Below, one piece after another: positions 46,654 to 55,318 of a stretch of 64,000 nt of DNA (position 1 is the stretch's first letter; each line of letters starts with the position of its first letter). Under the pieces are notes generated by a model. It saw only the letters and a program-made list of their open reading frames with translations. It searched no databases and was not told the origin of the DNA. The DNA comes from Polaribacter septentrionalilitoris. GTDB lineage: Bacteria; Bacteroidota; Bacteroidia; Flavobacteriales; Flavobacteriaceae. The position numbers and the translations under genes were made by a program. The DNA is taken from NCBI RefSeq assembly GCF_009832745.1, contig NZ_VRMJ01000025.1, positions 186,001 through 250,000 on the forward strand, written 5' to 3'.

Positions 46654-46973
46654 TGGAAACTAAATTTACAAAAGAACAACAATATATATTGGCTCGAAAA
46701 AGAGTAGAGAAAATTAGTAAATTTTATAAGCACCTTGCAATTTATGTAGTAGTAAACATTTTTTTAAGCGCCATTTTTATTGTGGGTGACATGAATGATG
46801 GTTTCACGTTTAAAGAAGCTTTTACAGATTACCATAATTATAAAATTTGGTTGTACTGGGGAATTGGAATTGTTTTTCAAGCATTAAATACTTTTGGAAT
46901 CAACTTTATTTTTAACAAAGATTGGGAAGAAAGAAAAGTAAAAGAATATATGAACAATCAAAATAGAAGATAA
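46653..46973 (+). CDS. 2TM domain protein, single copy (1 of 4 stand-alone)
   Basis: A 106-residue protein with one 2TM domain (PF13239-like). A basic helix (ARKRVEKISKFYKHLAIYVV) leads into the first membrane segment, a loop with NDGFTFKEAF, a second membrane segment with IWLYWGIGIVFQALNTFG, and the tail FNKDWEERKVKEYM. It lacks the FHWFWF motif of its neighbours between the membrane segments. The start overlaps the kinase stop by one base and its stop overlaps the next start by one base, so the genes are translationally coupled. Confidence 0.88.
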   Translation: METKFTKEQQYILARKRVEKISKFYKHLAIYVVVNIFLSAIFIVGDMNDGFTFKEAFTDYHNYKIWLYWGIGIVFQALNTFGINFIFNKDWEERKVKEYMNNQNRR

Positions 46974-47263
46974 TGGAATCAAATTTTGAAAGAGAGCATC
47001 GCTATTTAAAAGCCCAAAAAAGAGTAAAAGAAATTAAAGGCTTTTATACTCACTTAGCAGTGTATTGCTTTGTAATACCTGTCATTATCTTTGTAAACTT
47101 AAAATTTGTACCACAATTTCATTGGTTTTGGTTTTCAGTTTTGGGTTGGGGATTAGGGTTGTTTTTCCATTGGTTAGGCGTTTTTGGTTTTAACTTATTA
47201 GGATTTGGAAAAAACTGGGAAGAAAGAAAGATTAAAGAATTCATGAACGAAAAAAACTCCTAA
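46973..47263 (+). CDS. 2TM domain protein, single copy (2 of 4 stand-alone)
   Basis: A 96-residue protein made of one 2TM domain: AQKRVKEIKGFYTHLAVY, first membrane segment, VPQFHWFWFSVLGWGLGLFF, second membrane segment ending in WLGVFGF, and GFGKNWEERKIKEF. This is the best match to the domain consensus in the cluster. It is the nearest in sequence to the C-terminal part of the kinase. The next gene starts one base after its stop. Confidence 0.9.
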   Translation: MESNFEREHRYLKAQKRVKEIKGFYTHLAVYCFVIPVIIFVNLKFVPQFHWFWFSVLGWGLGLFFHWLGVFGFNLLGFGKNWEERKIKEFMNEKNS

Positions 47264-47264
47264 A

Positions 47265-47855
47265 ATGGAATCAAGAACTATAAATCATCATTTTAATTAT
47301 ATCGTACAAAAGGAGATTAAAGACATTAAAGGATTTTACACGCACTTTATTGCATCCTTTTTAATTTTACCTTTTATAGTATTCATAAACCTACAAACAG
47401 TACCACAATTTCATTGGTTTTGGTACGCAATTATAGCTTGGTGTATTGGGTTAATAATTCATTGGGTAAATGTATTCGCATTCTCCAAAATGAGTTTTAA
47501 AAAAGATTGGGAACAGAATAAGATCAAAGAATATTCTAATATGAATCTTAAAGAAGATGGTAGTGTAGATAGTGAAAAATACATCCAAGAAAAATATTAC
47601 CTAAAAGCCAAAAAACAAACAGAAGAAATAAAAAATTTTTACATTCATCTAATTGTAACGGTATTCACTTTTCCTATAATTCTGTATGTAAATCTAAAAT
47701 TTGTTCCAAGTTTTCATTTTTTCTGGTTTGCTTTAGGAGGAATGATCATTGCCTTATTTTTTAATTGGTTAGGCGTTTTTGGATTTGATTATTTAGGGTT
47801 AGGAAAACAATGGGAAGAAAGAAAAACAAAAGAAATACTTAAAAAATATCAATAA
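47265..47855 (+). CDS. Tandem 2TM domain protein (3 of 4 stand-alone)
   Basis: A 196-residue protein carrying two 2TM domains in one chain. The first (about residues 10-88) has DIKGFYTHFIASFLIL, VPQFHWFWYAIIAW and KDWEQNKIKEYS. A 20-residue acidic linker (EDGSVDSEK) leads to the second (about 105-196), with AKKQTEEIKNFYIHLIV, VPSFHFFWFALGG and GLGKQWEERKTKEIL. Duplication and fusion of a neighbouring gene is the simplest origin. It starts one base after the previous stop and ends one base before the next start. Confidence 0.88.
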   Translation: MESRTINHHFNYIVQKEIKDIKGFYTHFIASFLILPFIVFINLQTVPQFHWFWYAIIAWCIGLIIHWVNVFAFSKMSFKKDWEQNKIKEYSNMNLKEDGSVDSEKYIQEKYYLKAKKQTEEIKNFYIHLIVTVFTFPIILYVNLKFVPSFHFFWFALGGMIIALFFNWLGVFGFDYLGLGKQWEERKTKEILKKYQ

Positions 47856-47856
47856 A

Positions 47857-48192
47857 ATGCAACAAGATTTTAGACAAGAACAGAACTATATAAAAGCCAA
47901 AAAAAGGGTAAAAGATATTAAAGGGTTTTATATTCATTTAACAGTATATATCATTATTAATATCTTTATTAGCGGAGTTATTATCTATGGTTTAATGGTA
48001 AGTGGTGATTCTTTTACAGAAGCATTTTCTAACTTCGGAGTGTATTCTACATGGTTGTTTTGGGGAATAGGAATGTTTTTTCACTGGTTAGGAGTTTTCG
48101 GATTTAAATCTATAGGATTTGGTAGAGATTGGGAGGAAAGAAAGATTAAAGAAATGATGGAAAAAGATGATGAGAAAAAAAGATTGAGGTAG
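47857..48192 (+). CDS. 2TM domain protein, single copy (4 of 4 stand-alone)
   Basis: A 111-residue protein with one 2TM domain: AKKRVKDIKGFYIHLTVYIII, a loop with SGDSFTEAFSNFG, the second segment around TWLFWGIGMFFHWLGVFGF and the tail GFGRDWEERKIKEMM. It resembles the first stand-alone copy in the loop and the second in the rest. It is separated from the response regulator by 116 bases containing simple AT repeats. Confidence 0.88.
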   Translation: MQQDFRQEQNYIKAKKRVKDIKGFYIHLTVYIIINIFISGVIIYGLMVSGDSFTEAFSNFGVYSTWLFWGIGMFFHWLGVFGFKSIGFGRDWEERKIKEMMEKDDEKKRLR

Positions 48193-48308
48193 TGAGTATT
48201 AAGAATGAAGAATGAAGAATTAAGTATTAAGATTTTTCCTTAAATATTTTGTTACTTTTATATTTTTGATATTCAATTAACAACAACCAACAACCAACAA
48301 CTAAATAA

Positions 48309-49064
48309 ATGAACGTACTAATTATTGAAGATGAAAAACCAGCAGCAAGAAGACTAAACAGAATGTTGGCAGAATTGGATATTGAAGTGCAACAAATGCT
48401 ACATTCTGTAGAAGAATCGTTAAATTGGTTGCAGAACAATCCACATCCAGATTTAATATTTCTCGATATTCAATTGTCAGACGGATTATCATTCGAAATT
48501 TTTGAAGAAATAGAAGTAAAATCAGCCATAATATTTACCACTGCTTATGATGAGTATGCTTTAAAAGCCTTCAAACTAAACTCTATTGATTATCTTTTAA
48601 AACCAATTGACGACGATGAATTAGAAGCCGCTGTAAATCAATTTAAAAAACAACAACCAGCACAATCTGATGTTCAGGTAAATTTAGATGATATTAGAAA
48701 ATTATTAATAAACCCTGTAGACCGTAAGTTTAAAAAACGATTATCCATCAAGGTAGGGCAACATATTAAGATAATTCATATAGATGAAATAGAATGCTTT
48801 TACAGCGAGAATAAATCTACCTATATACATACTAAAGAAAATAGAAATTATTTGTTAGACAATTCTTTAGAAAATTGGCAAGAACAATTAGATCCAGAAC
48901 ACTTTTTTAGAGTCAACCGAACTTATATTGTGCATATCAATGCCATAAAAGACATTATTGCCTATTCAAATTCTCGATTAAAATTAATTTTAAATTCTTA
49001 CAGCGAAAACGAAATTATTGTAAGTAGAGAGCGAGTAAAAGACTTCAAAAATTGGATTGATTAG
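48309..49064 (+). CDS. LytTR-family response regulator
   Basis: A 251-residue regulator with an N-terminal receiver domain and a C-terminal LytTR DNA-binding domain. The receiver acid pocket is in IIEDEKP and the phosphorylation site is Asp53 in IFLDIQLSDG; the conserved Thr and Lys are in FTTAYDEYALKAFK and LLKPID. The LytTR domain (about residues 145-250) shows RLSIKVGQHIKIIHIDEIECF and FFRVNRTYIV. It is the cognate regulator of the LytS-type kinase at 45.3 kb. The genes of the cluster are all co-directional, but a gap of 116 bases suggests a possible extra promoter. Confidence 0.93.
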   Translation: MNVLIIEDEKPAARRLNRMLAELDIEVQQMLHSVEESLNWLQNNPHPDLIFLDIQLSDGLSFEIFEEIEVKSAIIFTTAYDEYALKAFKLNSIDYLLKPIDDDELEAAVNQFKKQQPAQSDVQVNLDDIRKLLINPVDRKFKKRLSIKVGQHIKIIHIDEIECFYSENKSTYIHTKENRNYLLDNSLENWQEQLDPEHFFRVNRTYIVHINAIKDIIAYSNSRLKLILNSYSENEIIVSRERVKDFKNWID

Positions 49065-49112
49065 TATTTAGTTTTAAAGTTTAGAGTTTAGGGAATTAAT
49101 GAATATGAACAA

Positions 49113-49135
49113 TGTCAAACTGAGCTTGTCGAAGT
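49113..49135. repeat. TGTCA-CTGA-GTCGAAGT dispersed repeat, copy 2
   Basis: TGTCAAACTGA, three bases and TGTCGAAGT are shared with the copy at 39379-39408 in reverse orientation. It lies in the gap between the response regulator and the ABC transporter. The rest of this 230-base gap is A/T-rich with no clear promoter. Confidence 0.7.
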
Positions 49136-49294
49136 TTTTTTATCAAATACTATTACTTACCTATTAAAATAATTTCCTATTTAGGTTTTTACACTTTATA
49201 TAATAAAAATCAAATATTTACGTAATACTTTTATTAATTATTTATCCTATTTTATTGGATATAATAGTACATTTACAATCAAATTAGTATTGCT

Positions 49295-50200
49295 ATGACT
49301 GACTTTGTAATTAAGACAGAAAATTTATCATTTTCATATTCCAAGAAAAAACAAGCCTTAAAAAACGTAAATATAAATGTACCTAAAGGTTCAATTTATG
49401 GTTTTTTGGGACCAAATGGTGCAGGTAAATCTACTACGATGCAATTGTTAACCGGTATTTTACCAAATAAAGAAAACAATATTTTTGTTTTTGGTGATGT
49501 ACTTAGCAATCAAATTCCATCCATTTTTTCTAAAATTGGAGCTTTGGTGGAATCGCCAAGTTTGTATTTACACTTGTCTGCAACAGACAATTTACGATGT
49601 ATAACACAACTCAAAGAAATTTCTGAAACTAAAATACCAGAAGTATTAGAATTGGTTGGGTTAAGTAAAAATGCAAACGAAAAAGTAAAACAGTTTTCTT
49701 TAGGAATGAAACAACGTTTGGCAATAGCGATGACCTTGTTGGGTGAACCAGAATTATTACTGTTAGACGAGCCTGTAAATGGTTTAGATCCAACAGGAAT
49801 GTCTGATGTTAGAGAATTACTGATAAAATTAAATAAACAAAAAGGAATTACCGTTTTTATTTCTAGCCACTTGTTATCAGAAATTGAAAAAATGTGTACG
49901 CATATTGGAATTATCAACCAAGGTGAAATTCGTTTTGAAGGTACTATGGATGCTCTTTCTAAAAGAGGAGGACAGTGTAATATTTTGATAGAAACTTCGC
50001 ATTTAAAAAAACATATAGAATTGCTTAAACAAGCATATTCTTCTTTAAAAACAGAAAGTGAAAACATATTTAAAATCAGCTTAAAAAGTAAAGAAGACAT
50101 TCCTGAAGTATCAAAATTTATGATTCAAAATAATATTCCTATTTATCAATTAAAAATTGAAGAAGGATTGGAAGAGTGGTTTTTATCGTTAACAAAGTAA
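49295..50200 (+). CDS. ABC transporter ATP-binding protein
   Basis: A 301-residue ATPase of the ABC-2 type. The Walker A loop is GPNGAGKST (about residues 38-46), the signature motif is FSLGMKQRLAIA, and the Walker B is LLLLDEPVNGLDP, with the His switch in ISSHLLSEIEK. It is related to bacitracin/lantibiotic-immunity type ATPases and to many uncharacterised ones. Its TAA overlaps the ATG of the permease gene by one base, so it forms one unit with the permease-thioredoxin fusion. Confidence 0.94.
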   Translation: MTDFVIKTENLSFSYSKKKQALKNVNINVPKGSIYGFLGPNGAGKSTTMQLLTGILPNKENNIFVFGDVLSNQIPSIFSKIGALVESPSLYLHLSATDNLRCITQLKEISETKIPEVLELVGLSKNANEKVKQFSLGMKQRLAIAMTLLGEPELLLLDEPVNGLDPTGMSDVRELLIKLNKQKGITVFISSHLLSEIEKMCTHIGIINQGEIRFEGTMDALSKRGGQCNILIETSHLKKHIELLKQAYSSLKTESENIFKISLKSKEDIPEVSKFMIQNNIPIYQLKIEEGLEEWFLSLTK

Positions 50201-52425
50201 TGGCTATGAAAAATTATATAACAGATTTAAAAAAATCGATCCTTACAGAATTCATTAAAAAGAAACGCTCAGGTATTTTTATCGTAAGTTTTATAATCGG
50301 AATTATTTTTCCTTTAATTCTATTCGGAGTAAAAATTTACAAGCATATTACACAGGACAATGTTTATTTGGGCATTCCAAAAAATTATTATTTTGATGTT
50401 TTAAAAGACATCTTGCCTCCTTTTGCATATTTCTTTTTTCCTTTAATAATTATATACTGTGCTAGTAAAATTGCGCAAATAGATCATAAAAACAAAGGCT
50501 GGCACCTTATGGAAACCTTGCCTATAACTAAGTTTTCTTTATATTTTTCGAAATATATAGTGTTAATAATGGGTAATTTAATTGCTATTACTACTTTATT
50601 AGTATCAACATTTGTAGTTGTCTTTTTAGAGTCTATACTATTTGATTTACCTGTAGATAAAATTATTAGTTTTCCGTTTTTAGACTTTTTAGAAGTTGGT
50701 TTACGATTGTTTGTAATAAGCCTCTGCATTTCTGCATTACAATATGCAATGTCGGTTTTAATAGCTAGTTTTATTTGGCCTTTAATTATTGGTTTTATGT
50801 TGGTTATAATACCAACAATTTTATTCAGCTTTAAAATTGTATTAAATTGGTATCCTTACCAGTTTTTTCCTCATATCTCAAAATATCCAAAAGGTAGTGA
50901 ATTTGGCTATTGGCTTACATATTCAGAAATTTTAAGTGTTATTTATACCGTTATTGCGTTATATATTGGCTTTAATTGGTATCGATTTAAAAAACTTTTC
51001 ACAGCTTTTTCAACTCAAAACAAACGAATTTTTAAATTATTAGGAATTCTTTTTATAGGAGGGGTTTTAGTAAATAATTTATTAAAAACAAAACAGCAAA
51101 AACCACATGCAAAAACAATTGTACAGGGAAAAATAGCATCAAATAAACCAATTAAGAATGTTATGATTTTTGATATTGTAGCTGGTGATACTTTGGCTAA
51201 AATACCTGTAAAGAACAACGAATTTAAACAAGAAATCACGCAAGATATTAAAACTGATTTGTATGCGATTCAATTTGATAATTATGTTCAAAAAAGAATA
51301 TATTTTGGAAATAATGATAGTTTAAATATATCGTTTCAATTATTTGGTACAAAAAATAAGTTTGAACTAAAAGGAACTCGATTTGCAGAAAACATACAAT
51401 CGAATAAAAGAAGAAGTTATATCTCTTTTGGTTATTATTTAAAAAATAATTTACGTATTGATAATGAAGATTTTTATATGGATGGTATTTATGAAAATTG
51501 GCAAAAGAATTTAGATTTTATAGAATCTATTAAAACCGTTGATAATTATATACCAAGAAAAGACTACATAGATAGGCAAACAAAAATAGTAACCATACAA
51601 TTTTTAAATTATTGGAAAGATTTTAAGAAAAAACGTAAAACTTTATTTCCTAATAAACCCTATGTAGTTAGTGATGGAATTAAAGAGTTAGAAAAAAATG
51701 TTTCTTTAAGAGACCCTAGTTTTTTGTCAGACAATAAGTATTTAGATTATATTTTAAAAGATTTAATTAGAGAAGATAATAGAGAAGTTGCACAAGAAGA
51801 AAAATTTTACACAGCCATTAATAAGTTAGATGCTGGTTTGTTTAAAGATAGAATATTGTACAGACAATTAATTAACAGTATGAATAGTGCAAAAAATAAT
51901 AGTACTAGAGATTCTTTAATTGATAAATATGTAGGGAGTTTCGAAAAAGAAAGTTATAAGAAATTGATTTTAAATAAATTTAAAAATTACAATCGTTTGT
52001 CTAGAGGAGAAGTAGCTCCAAATTTTTTAGCTTACGATAGAAATGGAAAAGCTTATAACTTAAATAGTTTTAAAGGCAAACTTACGATTATAGATTTCTG
52101 GGCTTCTTGGTGTGGTCCTTGTAAAAGAGAAGATCCTTTTTATGAAAGAAAAGCATTAGCCTATAAAAATAAACCCATTCAGTTTATCTCTATGAATGTT
52201 GATGAAAATAAAGACGATTGGTTGATAGATATTAATAATAAAGGAAAGAGTATTTTACAATTAAGGGCTAAAAACATTAAAAAGATAAGAGAATCTTATG
52301 GTGTAAATGGTATTCCAAGATTTATTTTGATTGATGCAAATGGTAAATTTATAAGCTCTAATTTTACAAGACCCTCAAATAGCGTTTTTGACGAGTTGAT
52401 GAAAATCTATCTTAAGAAAAAGTAA
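50200..52425 (+). CDS. ABC-2-type permease fused to a periplasmic TlpA-like thioredoxin domain
   Basis: A 741-residue protein with unusual architecture. The first 270 or so residues hold about six membrane helices of an ABC-2 permease, with the IDHKNKGWHLMETLPITKFSLY loop typical of lantibiotic-type permeases. A seventh membrane helix (about residues 275-293) would place the rest in the periplasm: first a beta-rich segment (about 305-400) resembling the DUF4369 domain of Bacteroidota TlpA-like proteins, a helical linker, then a thioredoxin domain (about 608-741) with the active site WCGPC (about 637-641), VAPNF, FWAS and the cis-Pro in GIPRFILI. I start at ATG 50200 (MAMKNYI) because the longer frame runs inside the ATPase gene. 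What it transports is unknown. Confidence 0.88.
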   Translation: MAMKNYITDLKKSILTEFIKKKRSGIFIVSFIIGIIFPLILFGVKIYKHITQDNVYLGIPKNYYFDVLKDILPPFAYFFFPLIIIYCASKIAQIDHKNKGWHLMETLPITKFSLYFSKYIVLIMGNLIAITTLLVSTFVVVFLESILFDLPVDKIISFPFLDFLEVGLRLFVISLCISALQYAMSVLIASFIWPLIIGFMLVIIPTILFSFKIVLNWYPYQFFPHISKYPKGSEFGYWLTYSEILSVIYTVIALYIGFNWYRFKKLFTAFSTQNKRIFKLLGILFIGGVLVNNLLKTKQQKPHAKTIVQGKIASNKPIKNVMIFDIVAGDTLAKIPVKNNEFKQEITQDIKTDLYAIQFDNYVQKRIYFGNNDSLNISFQLFGTKNKFELKGTRFAENIQSNKRRSYISFGYYLKNNLRIDNEDFYMDGIYENWQKNLDFIESIKTVDNYIPRKDYIDRQTKIVTIQFLNYWKDFKKKRKTLFPNKPYVVSDGIKELEKNVSLRDPSFLSDNKYLDYILKDLIREDNREVAQEEKFYTAINKLDAGLFKDRILYRQLINSMNSAKNNSTRDSLIDKYVGSFEKESYKKLILNKFKNYNRLSRGEVAPNFLAYDRNGKAYNLNSFKGKLTIIDFWASWCGPCKREDPFYERKALAYKNKPIQFISMNVDENKDDWLIDINNKGKSILQLRAKNIKKIRESYGVNGIPRFILIDANGKFISSNFTRPSNSVFDELMKIYLKKK

Positions 52426-52463
52426 ATAAATGTATTTATCCATATATTAAAAAAAACGAATAC

Positions 52464-53041
52464 ATGAGTAACAAGTATTATCACACTAAAAATTCTGTAG
52501 TAGAATATATTCAACTTTCAAAAGATGTAAATGGACAAAATTTAATTGAAAGATTAAAAGAATTTTTACCTCAAAAATCTACATTGTTAGAAATTGGTTC
52601 TGGTCCAGGTTCAGATTGGGAAATTTTAAATACAAATTACACCATAACAGGTTCAGATAATTCTCAAGAGTTTTTAAATCACCTATACACTAAATATCCA
52701 AAAGGTAAGTTTTTAGAATTAGATGCTTCTACATTAAATATTGATAAAAAATTTGATGGAATTTATTCAAATAAAGTATTACATCACCTTAATAATGACG
52801 AGTTAAGTAGCTCTATTAAAAACCAATTTAAAGTGTTAAATAATAGTGGGGTTATTTGTCACTCTTTCTGGACTGGAGAAGGGCAGAAATTTTTAAGGGC
52901 ATGTTTGTCAATTATCATACTAAAAAAACAGTAAAAGCTTTTTTTGAAAATCATTTTGATATTCTATTATTAGAAAGCTATAAAGAGTTTGATGAAGATG
53001 ATTCTTTCTTTTTAGTTGCCAAGAAAAAGAAATTGAATTAA
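52464..53041 (+). pseudogene. SAM-dependent methyltransferase, frameshifted
   Basis: The first frame (52464-52934) encodes the start of a class I methyltransferase with the SAM loop LLEIGSGPGSDWEIL and IYSNKVLHHLNNDEL, then runs off after GEGQKFLRA. The continuation FKGMFVNYHTKKTVKAFFENHF is read in another frame, ending at 53041 after FDEDDSFFLVAKKKK. The joint is within GGGCAGAAATTTTTAAGG near 52885, where a one-base deletion in the T run would restore the order of the family. The sequence around it has no classical -1 slippery heptamer. It may be an inactive gene or a homopolymer error in the assembly. It follows the ABC unit by 38 bases. Confidence 0.8.
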
Positions 53042-53148
53042 TCACAAGAATTTTCAACAAAAATCATAAATAATTTCCCACTTCTTAAACTTTACTTATT
53101 TTTATGCTTTTAGCTTGGATATTTTTCAGGTGCATTAAACTACTTTAA

Positions 53149-54705
53149 ATGAGTCAACAAGAAGAATTCTTCGAATATATAAATAACGGTTACAATACTA
53201 AAGGAGATTATATTGCCTTAGGAGCAGCAATGTTAGGTGAAGAAACCATAACAAATGCTTTGGTAAAAGTCCCTTTAAAAACTTTAAACAGACATGGTTT
53301 AATTGCTGGTGCCACTGGTACAGGAAAAACCAAAACACTACAAGTTTTAGCTGAAAATTTGTCAGAAAAAGGAGTTCCTGTGTTGTTGATGGATATTAAA
53401 GGAGATTTATCTGGTTTGGCACAACCTAGTCCTGGTCATCCAAAAATTGATGAACGTCACCAAAAAATTGGTTTTCCTTTCGAAGCCAAAAAATTCCCTG
53501 TAGAGGTCTTAACGATTTCAGAACAAGAAGGAACAAGAATGCGCGCTACCGTTTCTGAATTTGGGCCTGTTTTATTGTCAAGAATTTTAGATTTAACAGA
53601 AACCCAAAGCGGAATTGTAGCCATCATTTTTAAATATTGTGATGATAACAAGTTGCCTTTATTAGACATCAAAGATTTTAAAAAAATCTTACAATATGTT
53701 ACTAATGAGGGTAAAGAAGAAATTCAAAGTGAATATGGGCGAATTTCAACTGCAAGTACAGGAGCAATCCTAAGAAAAATTATAGAAATAGAACAACAAG
53801 GGGGAGATTTATTCTTTGGTGAAAAATCTTTTGATGTTGAAGATTTAGTTAGAATAGATGAAGATGGTAGAGGAATTATCTCTGTATTGCGTTTAACTGA
53901 TATTCAAGACAGACCTAAGTTATTTTCTACATTTATGCTACAATTGCTAGCAGAAGTTTATGAAACATTTCCAGAACAAGGAGATGCTGATAGACCAGAA
54001 CTCATCATCTTTATAGACGAAGCTCATTTGGTATTTGATGAAGCCTCAAAAGCATTATTAAATCAAATAGAAAGTATTGTAAAACTCATTCGCTCTAAAG
54101 GAATTGGATTGTATTTTGTAACCCAAAATCCTAAAGATGTTCCAGAAGATATTTTAGCACAATTAGGTCTAAAAATACAACACGCTTTAAGAGCATTTAC
54201 GGCAAAAGATAGAAGAGCAATTAAGCTAGCTGCAGAAAATTATCCAGATTCTGAGTATTATGACACCAAAGAAGTACTAACTCAACTCGGAATTGGAGAA
54301 GCATTTGTATCTGTACTGAATGAAAAAGGAATTCCAACTCCATTAGCAAGAACCATGTTGCGTGCGCCTATGAGTAGAATGGATATTTTAACAGAAAAAG
54401 AGTTAAAAACAGTCATTAACAATTCTCGTTTATTCTACAAATACAATGAAAACCTAGATAGAGAAAGTGCTTACGAGTTGTTGAACAAAAAAATAGATCA
54501 AATTAATAAAGCAGAAGAAAAAGCAATACAAGAAGCAGCAGCAAAAAAAGAAAGAGAAAGAAAAGCCAAAGAGCGAGAAAAAGAAGCCTCTAAAAGAAGA
54601 ACTTATTCACGCAGAAGTACAAGACAAAACCCTATCGTTAAAGTATTAACAAGTGCAACTTTTATAAGAAGTGTTTTTGGTATTTTAAAAAAGGTAATGA
54701 AATAA
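53149..54705 (+). CDS. HerA-like ATPase (DUF853 family)
   Basis: A 518-residue P-loop ATPase of the HerA/FtsK superfamily, DUF853 (YjgR) group. The Walker A is AGATGTGKTKTL (about residues 53-64), followed by LLMDIKGDLSGLA, and the Walker B LIIFIDEAHLVFDEA (about 283-297). FVTQNPKDVPEDIL is the sensor region. The C-terminal 70 residues are a highly charged Lys/Glu/Arg helix ending in a basic tail. Biological role unknown; no NurA or defence gene adjoins it, so the anti-phage HerA systems are not indicated. Confidence 0.9.
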   Translation: MSQQEEFFEYINNGYNTKGDYIALGAAMLGEETITNALVKVPLKTLNRHGLIAGATGTGKTKTLQVLAENLSEKGVPVLLMDIKGDLSGLAQPSPGHPKIDERHQKIGFPFEAKKFPVEVLTISEQEGTRMRATVSEFGPVLLSRILDLTETQSGIVAIIFKYCDDNKLPLLDIKDFKKILQYVTNEGKEEIQSEYGRISTASTGAILRKIIEIEQQGGDLFFGEKSFDVEDLVRIDEDGRGIISVLRLTDIQDRPKLFSTFMLQLLAEVYETFPEQGDADRPELIIFIDEAHLVFDEASKALLNQIESIVKLIRSKGIGLYFVTQNPKDVPEDILAQLGLKIQHALRAFTAKDRRAIKLAAENYPDSEYYDTKEVLTQLGIGEAFVSVLNEKGIPTPLARTMLRAPMSRMDILTEKELKTVINNSRLFYKYNENLDRESAYELLNKKIDQINKAEEKAIQEAAAKKERERKAKEREKEASKRRTYSRRSTRQNPIVKVLTSATFIRSVFGILKKVMK

Positions 54706-54751
54706 CAAAACTCAAAAAATTACGTTTACTAAACGAATAAAACTAACAAAA

Positions 54752-55318
54752 ATGATCAAAAAGAACATCATATCAATTACTATAGCACTTTTTTCAATAT
54801 TCATAATTAGTTGTAGTGGAAACAGTAAATTTACCATAGAAAAAGGAAAAGTTGGTAAGATTACCACCAAAACTAAAATGATGGAGTTGGCTACAATTTT
54901 TAAAAATGATTCTATTGTTAAAAATTTGAGTGAAGGTGCTCAAGGAGACAATTATTTTCAAGAAGATGATGAATATTTTGTTTACGAAAAAGGAGGGAAG
55001 TTGTTGTTAACCATTATGCCAAAAGAACAGTTAGACTCTACATCAACCATAAAAAGTATAGAAATTCATGATTCGCGATTCGAAACAGAGTCAGGTATCA
55101 ACCTAAATTCAAGTTTTTCACAGATAAATGCCAATAATAATATCAATAAGGTAGAATCTACTTTTTCTTCTGCTACGTTGTTTATTCACGAGTTAAATGC
55201 AACAGTGGTTATCGACAAAGAAGAACTAGGCTTAAAAGAATTTAGTCCAGAGAAAGTTAGTTTAGAGCAAATTCCTGATTTGGCTAAAATGAAATCTTTT
55301 ATCATTTGGTTTCAATAG
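54752..55318 (+). CDS. Lipoprotein of unknown function
   Basis: A 188-residue protein with a hydrophobic N-terminus and lipobox IISCSG, so the Cys at about residue 21 is lipidated. The mature part has two alpha/beta-like segments (KVGKITTKTKMMELATIF and INLNSSFSQINA) that repeat the pattern of a small regulatory fold, but I do not recognise a family. It is 46 bases after the HerA-like gene. The stop TAG at 55316-55318 is the first base of the structured element that follows. Confidence 0.7.
   Translation: MIKKNIISITIALFSIFIISCSGNSKFTIEKGKVGKITTKTKMMELATIFKNDSIVKNLSEGAQGDNYFQEDDEYFVYEKGGKLLLTIMPKEQLDSTSTIKSIEIHDSRFETESGINLNSSFSQINANNNINKVESTFSSATLFIHELNATVVIDKEELGLKEFSPEKVSLEQIPDLAKMKSFIIWFQ

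Noticed and set aside
49510..50100. Minus-strand ORF of 196 residues opposite the ABC ATPase
   Set aside because: Shadow of a conserved gene; composition is that of a complementary frame.
52878..52892. Programmed -1 frameshift in the methyltransferase
   Set aside because: The zero-frame codons AAA TTT TTA do not form an X-XXY-YYZ slippery heptamer and no strong downstream stem is evident; an indel is simpler.
53149..54705. HerA-like ATPase as part of an anti-phage defence pair
   Set aside because: No NurA, Sir2, DUF4297 or other defence effector adjoins; DUF853 proteins are widespread housekeeping-like ATPases.
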